Assembly: GCA_963853835.1 (NCBI GenBank)
Contig: OY970820.1
Location: 14,435,373-14,499,372, forward strand
From: Calendula officinalis
Taxonomy: Eukaryota; Streptophyta; Magnoliopsida; Asterales; Asteraceae
DNA length: 64,000 nucleotides
Direction of reading: 5' to 3'
Of this stretch, positions 33,486-43,580 are shown in pieces (the stretch's first letter is position 1; the number at the start of each line of letters is the position of its first letter). A program made the translations under genes and the position numbers. The notes under the pieces were generated by a model. The model worked only from the letters and a program-made list of their open reading frames with translations. It made no database searches and was not told the origin of the DNA.

Positions 33486-35960
33486 ATGTCGGATAACAAT
33501 GAAAGCACTCAGGCCAACAAAATCCCTATTCTCACTCCCAATAACTTTGGGATGTGGAAGAATCGTATTAAGAAATACATGCTTATTACAGATTATTCCA
33601 TGTGGGAAGTTGTCCTTGAAGGAAACAAAACTGGTCCTGGTCAAGCAAGCAGTTCTGCAACTGAGGCAGACAAACTTAAGTGTGAGAAGGAAAAGAAGGA
33701 CACGGGAATCGAACTCAAAACTCTAAGCACTCTCCTACTGGCCATTCCTAATGATTATCAACATCTCTTTGTTGAGTATGATGATGCAAAGATACTATGG
33801 GAAGCACTGGAGAAGAGATTCGTTGGAACCAAGAGCACCAAAAGGAACATGAAGTCTGTTCTCAAACAAGACTTTGAAAACTTCAAAGGAAAACCCAATG
33901 AAACACTCACTCAAGTGTTTGACAGATTCAACAAACTAATTGGTGAACTTAATCAAGTTGGAGTTAAGATGGATCAAGAAGATGTCAACATGAAGTTCCT
34001 AAGATCTCTTAGTGAAGAATGGGCCATGTATACAGTGGTATATAGACAAAGAGATGCTCTAGAAGAAAAAGAGTTGGATGAACTCTACAATGATCTCAGA
34101 GTATTTGAAACTGAGGTAAACCAAAAGAACCCTTCTATTTCTTCTAATAATGCTGCATTTGTCTCTAGTACAGGTCAAGGTCAGGAAACCTTCACAGGAA
34201 AGGCTGCAGATTCTGAGGATGCTGCAAGAGAATCCTTCTTCACTAGTCATGTGCATACTGCATTGATTAGTGATGACTTGGAACAATTGAATCCAGATGA
34301 TCTTGAGGAGATGGATCTTAAATGGCAGATGGCTATGCTGAGTCTAAGGACAAAAAGATTCTTAAAAAGAACTGGTAGGACAAGCCTCAACTTCAACAAA
34401 GGAGACAAAGCAGGATTTGACAAGACTAAAGTCAAATGTTACAACTGTAACAACCTTGGTCACTTTGCAAAAGAATGTCCTCAGCCAGACAAAAGATCAA
34501 AATCAACTGCTCTTGTTTCACAACAAGGACAAGGCTATGACTGGAGTTTCCAAGCAGAAGAGCATGCTCAAAATCAAGCTCTCATGGCCTTTACTGACAA
34601 CAAAACTGAGGTAAAATCTAAACCTTGTACTCCTGAATGTGCTAAAATTATTAAAAACTTAGAAAAAGAAAACACTAAATTGAATGAAGATTTAGCAAAA
34701 GCAGTCAGAAGAAATCATGAGTTTGATAGTGTGATTGCTGATCAAGAACATCAAATAAAGGTGTACAAGATGATTGATCAAAGGATAAAAGAAGAATTGC
34801 TTCAGGCTGTGGATGAGAAAGAGTTTTGTGAAACAAAAAATAAAGAACTAACAAGTAAATTAGAAGAATGTCAGCTTGAAATTGAACAAAATAAATTAAC
34901 AATTAAAAAGTTTGAAAGAAGCACTAAAATTCTTGATGAATTAACTAATAATCAAACTACAGAAAAGGTTGTTCATGGGGTGGGATATCATGCTGTACCA
35001 CCTCCACATAAATTCATTCCTCCACTTAAAAACAGTTCAGAAAGAATCATTAATGAATTAAAAACTGAAAATCAAACTGAATCACATAATGAAACATCTG
35101 AATCAAATGATTCTTCTGATGATGATCAATCAATTGAATTCACAATCTCTCAAACTGAATCACCAAAATCAATTGATACAAGTTTTCACACAGCTCAAAG
35201 TCCAAATGAATCTCCTAAATATGATGCAGAAAATATACCCAAAATTCTAAAAAGGGGAAACCAAAGAAATAGGAACCAACTCTTAGAACAAAGAAAAATC
35301 ATAAAGGCTCAAGATAATAAATTAAAATGTGTTATTTGCAACAAAGTGAACCATTTAGCAAAGGATTGTCACTTCAATCCAATAAACTGCAAAGAGTTAA
35401 AAGAATTTAAAATTTTTAAAGAAAATGCAAAAACTCAAAAGTTAAAAGATACTACTGATCCTTCAGTAGTAAATAAAATTAAAACTCCAATTGATGAAAT
35501 TCCAAGATTTGGAAGACGTGCACCAAGATTTGTGCAAAACAGAAGAGTTGGAAGCCCAAAGAACAGCAATTACTTCAAGAACAATGGAAAATCCAATCAA
35601 AATAAACAATATTTTAAATTTTCCAACACCAGTAAAAACTTTAACAATTTTACTACTGGTGTTCACCCTAAGTACAATGCTGTTTGGTACCAATACAAGA
35701 ATACTACTGGTAAAAACCCTAATTACAAAAATACTACTGCTCCCAAACCAACTTTCAAAAATACTACTGGTTTCAACCCTAAAAACACTACTGGTCATTC
35801 TAAACATAGTAAGTACCCAAATACTACTGGTCCATCAGTAGTAAAGCATTCAAAAGCTAAACATCATGGGTATAAATCAAGATCAGTAGAAAACTCAAAC
35901 ACCAGTAACAAACTTAAAAGGACATTAGTAAAACAAAACACCAGTAATAAACAAGCATGA
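33486..35960 (+). CDS. Gag polyprotein of the Sirevirus-like element, ending at a premature stop
   Basis: I chose ATG 33486 (MSDNNES); the open frame begins slightly upstream at 33477. The N-terminal part reads NFGMWKNRIKKYM. The UBN2/Copia gag capsid core follows (LLLAIPNDYQHLF...LSEEWAMYTVVYR, roughly residues 75-215). The first zinc knuckle is CYNCNNLGHFAKEC (34437-34478). A long charged coiled-coil-like region precedes a second knuckle, CVICNKVNHLAKDC (35328-35369). The C-terminus is a basic Asn-rich tail with repeated NTTG, encoded by TACTACTG words. Gag packages the RNA in virus-like particles. TGA at 35958-35960 ends this frame, which otherwise stays open to TAA at 36051-36053; I read the TGA as a nonsense mutation. 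Confidence 0.9.
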   Translation: MSDNNESTQANKIPILTPNNFGMWKNRIKKYMLITDYSMWEVVLEGNKTGPGQASSSATEADKLKCEKEKKDTGIELKTLSTLLLAIPNDYQHLFVEYDDAKILWEALEKRFVGTKSTKRNMKSVLKQDFENFKGKPNETLTQVFDRFNKLIGELNQVGVKMDQEDVNMKFLRSLSEEWAMYTVVYRQRDALEEKELDELYNDLRVFETEVNQKNPSISSNNAAFVSSTGQGQETFTGKAADSEDAARESFFTSHVHTALISDDLEQLNPDDLEEMDLKWQMAMLSLRTKRFLKRTGRTSLNFNKGDKAGFDKTKVKCYNCNNLGHFAKECPQPDKRSKSTALVSQQGQGYDWSFQAEEHAQNQALMAFTDNKTEVKSKPCTPECAKIIKNLEKENTKLNEDLAKAVRRNHEFDSVIADQEHQIKVYKMIDQRIKEELLQAVDEKEFCETKNKELTSKLEECQLEIEQNKLTIKKFERSTKILDELTNNQTTEKVVHGVGYHAVPPPHKFIPPLKNSSERIINELKTENQTESHNETSESNDSSDDDQSIEFTISQTESPKSIDTSFHTAQSPNESPKYDAENIPKILKRGNQRNRNQLLEQRKIIKAQDNKLKCVICNKVNHLAKDCHFNPINCKELKEFKIFKENAKTQKLKDTTDPSVVNKIKTPIDEIPRFGRRAPRFVQNRRVGSPKNSNYFKNNGKSNQNKQYFKFSNTSKNFNNFTTGVHPKYNAVWYQYKNTTGKNPNYKNTTAPKPTFKNTTGFNPKNTTGHSKHSKYPNTTGPSVVKHSKAKHHGYKSRSVENSNTSNKLKRTLVKQNTSNKQA

Positions 35961-36049
35961 GTACCAAAAATATTTAAAGTTAAATCCCCAAAAGCTTATT
36001 TCTCAAAGGATGAACCCAAGACATATAAAGCTTGGGTTCCCAAACTTAA

Positions 36050-39000
36050 CTAATCGTTTACTTACTTGTGCAGAGCATTCAGATCCCAGAAGAAGGAAGA
36101 ACATGGCATATTGATAGTGGATGCTCAAGGCACATGACTGGAAATCTGCAAATTCTTAAAGATTTCAAGTCATTTGATGGAGGATATGTGGCATTTGGTG
36201 AGAATCCACAGGGAGGTAAGATTACAGGTAAAGGTACTGTTACTAATGGCAAAATTACCTTTGATGATGTATTTTATGTAGCTGAACTAAAATACAATCT
36301 AGTCAGTGTGTCTCAAGTGTGTGATAAAAAGAACAAAATTCTTTTCACAGACATTGAGTGCATCATTCTTTCTCCTGATTTTATTTTAGATGAACAATAT
36401 GTCGTTTTAAGAACTCCAAGGAGAAACAATGTGTATTGCCTGGATATAGGGGGAGAACTCATTTCTTCAAATGAGATCAACTGCTTTATATCCAAGGCAA
36501 ACACCACTGAATCAGAACTATGGCATAGAAGGATGTGTCACACAAATTTCAAAAACATGAACAATTTAGTAAAAAGAAATTTGGTCATTGGACTACCTCA
36601 AAAACAATTTATGTGTGTTCATCATTGTGTTGCATGCCTAAAAGGTAAACAACACAAAACTTCTCATAAGACCAAAATTGTGAACTCTATTTCTGTTCCT
36701 TTGCAGCTCTTACATATGGACCTATTTGGACCTACAAATGTAATGAGTATTGGAAAGAAACAATATTGTCTTGTTATTACTGATGACTTTTCCAGATATA
36801 CATGGGTTTTCTTTCTCAGGACAAAGGATGAAACAAGTGAACTCATAAAGAACTTAATTGTCAAACTGGAGAACACATCTGATCAAAAAGTTAAAGCCAT
36901 AAGATGTGATAATGGCACAGAATTTAAAAATGCTAACTTAATTAACTTTTGTGATTTTAAAGGTATTGACAGGCAATACAGCTCACCTAGAACTCCACAA
37001 CAAAATGGTGTAGCTGAAAGAAGAAATAGAACCATCATAGAAGCAGCAAGATCAATGCTTGCAGACTCATAATTACCAATTACTTTTTGGGCAGAAGCTG
37101 TTAATACTGCTTGTTATGTTCAAAACAGAGTATTAATAGTGAAGCCACATTTTAAAACACCATATGAACTTTTTATTAAAAGAAAACCTTCCATAAGCTT
37201 TCTAAAATCATTTGGTTGTCCTTGTACTATTTTGATTACAAGAGAACAAATTGGTAAATTTGACTGCAAAGCTGATGATGGAATCTTTGTGGGATACTCT
37301 ACTCAAAGCAAATCATACAGAGTATTCAACAAAAGACTAAGGATAATTGAAGAAAGCATCAATGTATCCTTTAATGAAAATGTACCTAATGAACAAGGAA
37401 ATGGTCCAGATTGGCTATTTGACATAGACAATCTAACCAAATCCTTTAATTCTAACATGAATTTCAATGCAGGTAATTCAAATTGTCACAATCAAAAGGA
37501 AGGAACATCATCAGTTAATATTGGTCAAGAGGAAATGAGATGCATTGTATTTAATACTGCTCCAGTAGTTAATACTGATGTCAGTAATAACTCAAGTTCT
37601 GGAACCAGTAGTAACTCTGAGAATGAGGACAGTAGTAATTCAAATACTACTGATACCAGTAATAGTACTCAAAATACTACTGGTCCCAATATTAACCTAG
37701 ATTCTCAAGATACTACTGATGCCAGTAACAACAATAATACTACTGATCTCAATGAAGACAATAGCAGTAGTAACTCTGACCAAGATGATGATGAACCAAA
37801 CTTCAATGACAATGAAGGATCACCAGAAGAACAATTGCCTGAGTCAAATGAGTCCAATCTTGAAAATCAACTAGTAGTTGATAAAACTACAACCACAAGG
37901 ACTCAGAAAAACCATCCATTAGACCTTGTTCTAAGTGATGTCAACTCACCACTTCAAACAAGAAGCAAATTAAATAAAAGCCTAACTGCAAACATGTGTA
38001 ATATAAGTCTTATTGCTAATGAGTGTATGTTTGAATGCTTTTTGTCTCAGGATGAACCAAAGAAGATCCAACAAGCAATGAAGGACTCAAACTGGATTGA
38101 GGCAATGCAAGAAGAACTCCTTCAATTCAAGTTACAAGCTGTTTGGACACTAGTACCTCTACCCAAAGGAAAAAGAGCCATTGGAACAAGATGGATCTTC
38201 AGAAACAAGAAAGATGAAAGAGGTATAGTGATCAAGAACAAAGCCAGACTTGTAGCCCAAGGATACACTCAAGAAGAAGGAATAGACTATGATGAAGTAT
38301 ATGCTCATGTTGCTAGAATTGAAGCTATAAGAATATTTCTAGCATATGCTTCTTTCAAGAAGTTCAAAGTCTATCAAATGGATGTTAAGAGTGCATTCTT
38401 ATATGGGAGGATTGAAGAAGAGGTCTATGTATGCCAACCTCCAGGTTTTGAAGATCCAAAACATGGTGATTATGTGTTTAAACTGGATAAAGCTCTGTAT
38501 GGCCTACATCAGGCACCAAGAGCATGGTATGACACATTATCATCATACCTTTTGAAGAACAACTTTAAAAGAGGAGCCATTGACAAAACTTTGTTTACAA
38601 AGAAAGTCAAAGATGATATACTACTGGTACAAATTTATGTAGATGATATCATCTTTGGCTCAACCAATGATTTATTATGCAAAGAATTTGAAGAACTGAT
38701 GCAAATTAAATTCAAGATGAGCTCTATGGGTCCAATGAACTTCTTCCTTGGACTCCAAGTCAATCAAAGAACAGATGGCATTTTGATAAATCAATCAAAA
38801 TATGTCAAAGACATCTTGGAGAAATTTGATTTGAAAGACAGTAAGAGTGCAAGTACACCAATGGAGACACACAAACACCTACATCCTGATGTTGAGGGGG
38901 AGGATGTAGATGAACACTTATATAGATCAATGATAGGTTCTTTGATGTACTTAACTGCATCAAGACCTGACATTATGTATAGTGTTTGTGTGTGTGCAAG

Positions 39001-39580
39001 ATATCAAGCAAGACCTAAAGAACTACACTTGCAAGCTGTTAAAAGAATATTCAGATACTTGAAAGGCAAACCATCACTAGGTCTATGGTATCCACATGAT
39101 TCACCCTTTGAACTCATAGCCTACACAGATAGTGACTATGGAGGTGAATGTCAAGATAGAAAGTCCACTACTGGTGGATGTCAATTCTTTGGATCAAGAC
39201 TGGTGTCATGGCAATGTAAGAAGCAAACAAATGTATCAACATCAACTGCTGAAGCAGAGTATGTAGCTGCATCTGCTTGCTGTGCTCAAGTACTATGGAT
39301 TCAAAATCAGCTTCTAGACTTTGGTATCTCTATTCTCAAAACTCCTATTTTTATTGATAATCAAAGTGCTATTAGTATTGTGAATAATCCAGTAAAACAC
39401 TCAAAAACTAAACACATTGAAATAAGATTTCACTTTATAAGAGATTGTAATGAAAAGAAATTAATCAAAGTAGTTAAAATCCATACTGATGATCAGTTAG
39501 CAGATCTTTTTACAAAAGCATTTGATGTAGGAAGATTCAACTTCTTGGTTAGCAGTATTGGAATGATTTTGATAAATTAA
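36050..39580 (+). pseudogene. Pol (protease, integrase, reverse transcriptase, RNase H), with one in-frame nonsense codon
   Basis: The frame is -1 relative to gag and open from 36050. Domains in order: aspartic protease (WHIDSGCSRHMTG, about 36104); integrase with zinc-binding histidine/cysteine pairs (WHRRMCH...CVAC) and DDE residues in HMDLFGP, RCDNGTEF and QQNGVAERRNR; integrase C-terminal GYSTQSKSYRVFN; an Asn/Ser/Thr-rich linker (37440-37850); reverse transcriptase (WIEAM..., catalytic YVDD at 38636-38647); RNase H (TDSDYGG, STAEAEY, DNQSAI). TAA at 37070-37072, just after the integrase catalytic core, interrupts the frame, which then continues to 39580. As it stands the copy could not make full-length Pol. 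All other catalytic motifs are present. Confidence 0.92.
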
Positions 39581-40121
39581 AATCTCACTTAAAATCATGT
39601 GTAAAGTTATTGTTGTAAAATATTATTTATTTACTTAAGTGTTTTACTACTGGTATTTCTGTACTACTGGTGTGTAGGCATGTGCACAAAATACTACTGA
39701 TAGTTAAATACTACTGGTGTGTATTAGGTATACATGAATACTACTGGTGTTCAGTACTACTGGTATTCACATATACTACTGGTCTTGTGTGTTAGTGGTT
39801 ACTACTGATGTCAAAATCCTTAGTCACTACTGATGTTAGTAGATACTACTTACATTTTACTACTGATATCTTATTTACTACTGGTCTTTCAAGAACTCAA
39901 TTACCAAACTAACCCCCATGAAAATAACCGTTATGTTATGATTCGAAGGACAATTTAGTAGTCTTGCAGGTTAAATCGAAAGATATAAAAGGCGGCAGTC
40001 GATTAGTTTAGCATTATCTTCACTTCGATTTGCTAAATCCTCTCGATAAACCCTAGCTTACGATCAAAAACCCTTCGTCAATAACAAAATTCACTCATGT
40101 TCTTCACAAAATTCAACAAAA
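39581..40121 (+). promoter_or_regulatory. Intergenic region between pol and ORF3, dense in TACTACTG
   Basis: TACTACTG starts at 39645, 39662, 39692, 39709, 39739, 39755, 39774, 39800, 39858 and 39876, with variants at 39825 (CACTACTG) and 39844 (TACTACTT). All are on the plus strand. About 240 bp further, the stretch 40010-40121 looks like a leader for ORF3 (pyrimidine-rich, ATG in aaaaatggca). Sireviruses are known to carry conserved repeats in non-coding regions; this particular word is not one I recognise. Confidence 0.6.
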
Positions 40122-43100
40122 ATGGCAACTCTAAAAGCTTTGAATGTTCAAACCGATCTTAAATATTCAGAATTTCACAACATGCGTGCCTTCCTAAAGA
40201 ATCCCGACGGCACAAAAGATTTTCGACCGATCGTCAAGTTCTTGAGAAATTCCTATATACAGTTTGCCTTAACTGTAAAACCAACATCATATCAACAGCA
40301 CTTGGTGGATTTCTGGACCAATGCTGAGCAAACGGAAGGAACAACCGCATCAATGATCAAATCACATGTAGATGGAAAGCATATCACAGTAACAGAACAA
40401 TTAATCAGACACCATCTACAACTTCACGATGAGTCAGGTATGTCTACTCTTCCTAAGGAATACATTGCTGAAATTTTACAAAAAATGGGTTATGAGGGAA
40501 GACTCAATATAGTAACCTTTCAAAAGGGTCTTCTCTCCCCACAATGGAAATTCTTAGTTCACACTATTCAGCATTGTATTTCTCCAAAAAGAAGTACTTG
40601 GAATGAGTTTAATAAGGCAATAGCATCTGCTGTTGTCTGTTTATCCACAGACCAAGTATTTAATTTTTCTCAAATGATTTTTGAAGGTATGTTGGGAAAT
40701 CTTAGTTCTTCTAAATTTTTAATGTATCCCAGATTTCTACAACATATCATCAATTGTGAATTACAAAACTTGTCAACTCCTAAAAACATTTTCATACTTC
40801 CAGAGTTGAACAAGAAAGTTTTCTCAAATATGAGAAAACAATTTAAATTTTCGGGCAAGGAAACCCCTTTGTTTCCTAACATGATCAATGATCAAACACA
40901 TATTGGAGAGGGTTCAACCATTGCTACACCCCAAGTTGAACCTCAACCCACTCCATCACCCCCAAATACAGCCCAAACACCACCCCAATTAGCCACTCAA
41001 TCACCAGCCCAAACAGAAGTCCTGAATGTGTCCCAGGAACTTGATTTAAATCTGCAGAGTGCTACTCTTCACTCTGTGGAAGACCTACCAGATAAAACCA
41101 AAAATATTTCCACACTTTACAAAAGAAAGAAATCTTTAAAGGACACCAGGGGACACATTGAGTCAAACCCCAGGCTCCAAGAGTTGTCCTCCAAGGAGGA
41201 GAGAGGACATGAGGCGAGGGCTTTCACTACTGATGCCCCAAAGGTGGGTGCACAGGACAGTGAAAACATAATTAGGACCCAGACCTCGGCAACTTTGAGT
41301 GATGACTCATTTGAGGAGTTACTCAAAGGACCCCGGTGCCAAGAAACCACAAGGGGGGGCATCTCTGCTTCTTCCAGGAAGAAGAGGATGTCTAAAAGAC
41401 CCATTTCATCACCAAGAAGTGATGAGGGCAGATCTTTTGAATTGACGGATAGGATGGAAAACCTTCAAACCAATGTACCTGTTAGTGAGCCCGATGATCT
41501 TGCTAGATGGAGTGAGGGCAGTATTAAAATCCAACAATTGACGGAAAAAGTGGATTCTCTTGAATCCACAGTACAAAATTGTCTTGAATATCTCACAAAC
41601 CAAGGAAAAACGATGGCTGCTATGAAAAGACATGTCAATACCATCAATAAGAGAATGAGATTATATGAGCATAGGCTTCATCAACAAACTAAAATCATCA
41701 GGAAATTGAAGAAGAAAATTGATGATAGTGAGGCTCCACCAGTTGAGCTCACTAAGGGGGAGAAGGATAACATACAGACTATGATTGATGAATCTATTGC
41801 AGCAGCAGCATCCTCTCTCCTAAATTTAAAAGAAACAGAAGTTGATGAAGGCCCAGAGATGATGGTTACTGAAGATGAGCCAATTATTACTGCTTCTATG
41901 GAAGAACAAGTTGAAAAAGAAATACCAGTAGTAACTCCTACTACTGATATTATAGCAGTAGTAAATGAAGAAGAGGAATTGAAAGCACCAAATACTACTG
42001 ATGCCCTATCAGTAGTAACTCCTGAAGTCACACCAGTAGTAACTACTCTGGTTACTACTGAAGAGGAAGAACTACAATTTCCAGAGCTGATTGAAAGAGA
42101 AAGACATGTCATCATCTCCAAACCACCAACACCTGATCAACCACTTATCATACCTGACATTGATGATAATGTGAATTGGTTTGAGGTAGATGAATGTACA
42201 CTTCCTCCACACCCTAAAATCTTACCAGAAGGTCAACTACATCTGTTTTATCCAAAACTTCTGATGATGGGTGTACCAGACATGAAATACATTCCACCTC
42301 CACCATCTGCTCATATTGGAAAAGGAAAAGAAATATATGATGAAGATTATCCAAACAGAGCTTTAGGACATCACATGGTAAACAAGATTAATCATGTCAG
42401 AGCAGAAAAGCAATCCAGATGGAGAATTAAACACAGAAAATTTTTGGAGAAAGTGGAAATGTATCAAGCTTTAGTAGAAAAGAAAAAGAAAGTTCAAAGT
42501 GCAACTCCTGTTCAAATACCTGTTCAAATCAAAGATGTTCAGATAGAAGCCCAAGAAGCAGAATTCAAAAGGCTCAGAAAAGTAGAAGAAGAACATCTAA
42601 ACTGTCTTGAAGATCTGGTAGTTGAATGTAAAAGAACAAAAGGTGATCTACCAGATGATATCTTTGAACAGAAGACACTTATGATAGACTTTCTCAAAAC
42701 AAAAGGGCACAGTGCAAAATCTTTTGGAAGAATGAAGATGATAACTATAATTGAAAAATACTGCACTGCAAAGAAGAAAGACTTGGCTGAACAAGAAGCT
42801 GAAGAAACAAAGAAAGCCAAAACTTTAATCCCAATCAGTCCAAATTTGATCAAAGCTGGTAGTGTTTCAACTATTGGTGATACTTCAACTCCCCAATCAA
42901 AGAAAAGAAAATCTGTTGATCAAGAACAAAGTTCTAAGAAGAAATCAAAACAAATTGTACCTGTTCTTGAACTGCCTATTGCTCCATTGCAGAACAATCC
43001 AATTATTAACATGAGAGTAATACAAAACAATGTTATAGAAGTCATAAGGGAAGACAAAGTTGTACAGAGATTCACTGGATGGTTACCATTAATCAGATCA

Positions 43101-43547
43101 TGTTCTAGAAGTGATGTAATCAAGCTTCTGATTATTGGAAAACCTAGAATGACAAAGAAATCATGGAAAGAATCTGGAGCTGGATACCTAACTAGAATGA
43201 TAGATGCTGCATTTTATCCAGATAATTATCCAGAACAATTTACAGATCCAGGTAATGTGTATGCTTGGAATGTCATTCCTACTGCAAATATGTACTTCTT
43301 TGAGAAATCAGGCAAAGTATGTGAATTGTACTTATATGAAAAAGAATATCCACACTCTGAGAAGACTATGTATCAGATATTCATAAACACTTTGATGAAA
43401 CCTTATGATGCTGTTATGTTCCAAAACAAACTGAATTACTTTACAAAGAGGAACAGCAGATATATTATTGAACAAAGGCTTCAACAGAATCAAAGAACTC
43501 TTGAGAAGAGAATGAGGGAACAAGAGGAACAAAAGAAACTTAATTGA
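40122..43547 (+). CDS. ORF3 of the Sirevirus-like element (1141 aa, function unknown)
   Basis: A single uninterrupted frame between pol and the 3' LTR. Residues 1-240 form a helical, globular-looking domain (FHNMRAFLKNP, VDFWTNAEQ, GKHITVTEQLIRHHL) of the kind annotated in plants as a putative transposon protein. A Pro/Gln/Thr-rich linker follows (about 260-310), then a charged region with a coiled coil (about 450-545), an acidic Val/Thr-rich stretch containing TACTACTG-encoded words (about 600-655), a second coiled coil, a basic patch (KKRKS...SSKKKSK, about 925-945) that could be a nuclear signal, and a final folded-looking domain. No signal peptide or membrane segment is seen, so an envelope function is not supported. 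The clean frame contrasts with the broken gag and pol. Confidence 0.85.
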   Translation: MATLKALNVQTDLKYSEFHNMRAFLKNPDGTKDFRPIVKFLRNSYIQFALTVKPTSYQQHLVDFWTNAEQTEGTTASMIKSHVDGKHITVTEQLIRHHLQLHDESGMSTLPKEYIAEILQKMGYEGRLNIVTFQKGLLSPQWKFLVHTIQHCISPKRSTWNEFNKAIASAVVCLSTDQVFNFSQMIFEGMLGNLSSSKFLMYPRFLQHIINCELQNLSTPKNIFILPELNKKVFSNMRKQFKFSGKETPLFPNMINDQTHIGEGSTIATPQVEPQPTPSPPNTAQTPPQLATQSPAQTEVLNVSQELDLNLQSATLHSVEDLPDKTKNISTLYKRKKSLKDTRGHIESNPRLQELSSKEERGHEARAFTTDAPKVGAQDSENIIRTQTSATLSDDSFEELLKGPRCQETTRGGISASSRKKRMSKRPISSPRSDEGRSFELTDRMENLQTNVPVSEPDDLARWSEGSIKIQQLTEKVDSLESTVQNCLEYLTNQGKTMAAMKRHVNTINKRMRLYEHRLHQQTKIIRKLKKKIDDSEAPPVELTKGEKDNIQTMIDESIAAAASSLLNLKETEVDEGPEMMVTEDEPIITASMEEQVEKEIPVVTPTTDIIAVVNEEEELKAPNTTDALSVVTPEVTPVVTTLVTTEEEELQFPELIERERHVIISKPPTPDQPLIIPDIDDNVNWFEVDECTLPPHPKILPEGQLHLFYPKLLMMGVPDMKYIPPPPSAHIGKGKEIYDEDYPNRALGHHMVNKINHVRAEKQSRWRIKHRKFLEKVEMYQALVEKKKKVQSATPVQIPVQIKDVQIEAQEAEFKRLRKVEEEHLNCLEDLVVECKRTKGDLPDDIFEQKTLMIDFLKTKGHSAKSFGRMKMITIIEKYCTAKKKDLAEQEAEETKKAKTLIPISPNLIKAGSVSTIGDTSTPQSKKRKSVDQEQSSKKKSKQIVPVLELPIAPLQNNPIINMRVIQNNVIEVIREDKVVQRFTGWLPLIRSCSRSDVIKLLIIGKPRMTKKSWKESGAGYLTRMIDAAFYPDNYPEQFTDPGNVYAWNVIPTANMYFFEKSGKVCELYLYEKEYPHSEKTMYQIFINTLMKPYDAVMFQNKLNYFTKRNSRYIIEQRLQQNQRTLEKRMREQEEQKKLN

Positions 43548-43570
43548 TTAAAAAGATAATCAATAAGTTT

Positions 43571-43579
43571 AGGGGGAGA
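43571..43579 (+). other. Polypurine tract
   Basis: AGGGGGAGA one base before the 3' LTR (43581). Primes plus-strand DNA synthesis in LTR elements. Confidence 0.9.
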
Positions 43580-43580
43580 T

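Noticed and set aside
35463..35807. Minus-strand ORF within gag
   Set aside because: A shadow of the gag frame caused by the biased NTTG-encoding repeats.
39645..39884. TACTACTG series as a CRISPR-like or simple tandem array
   Set aside because: Spacing varies, the word is only 8-10 bp, spacers are not unique inserts, and this is a plant retroelement.
40122..43547. ORF3 as a retroviral envelope gene
   Set aside because: Position fits the env-like slot of some Sireviruses, but I see no signal peptide, transmembrane helix or fusion peptide.
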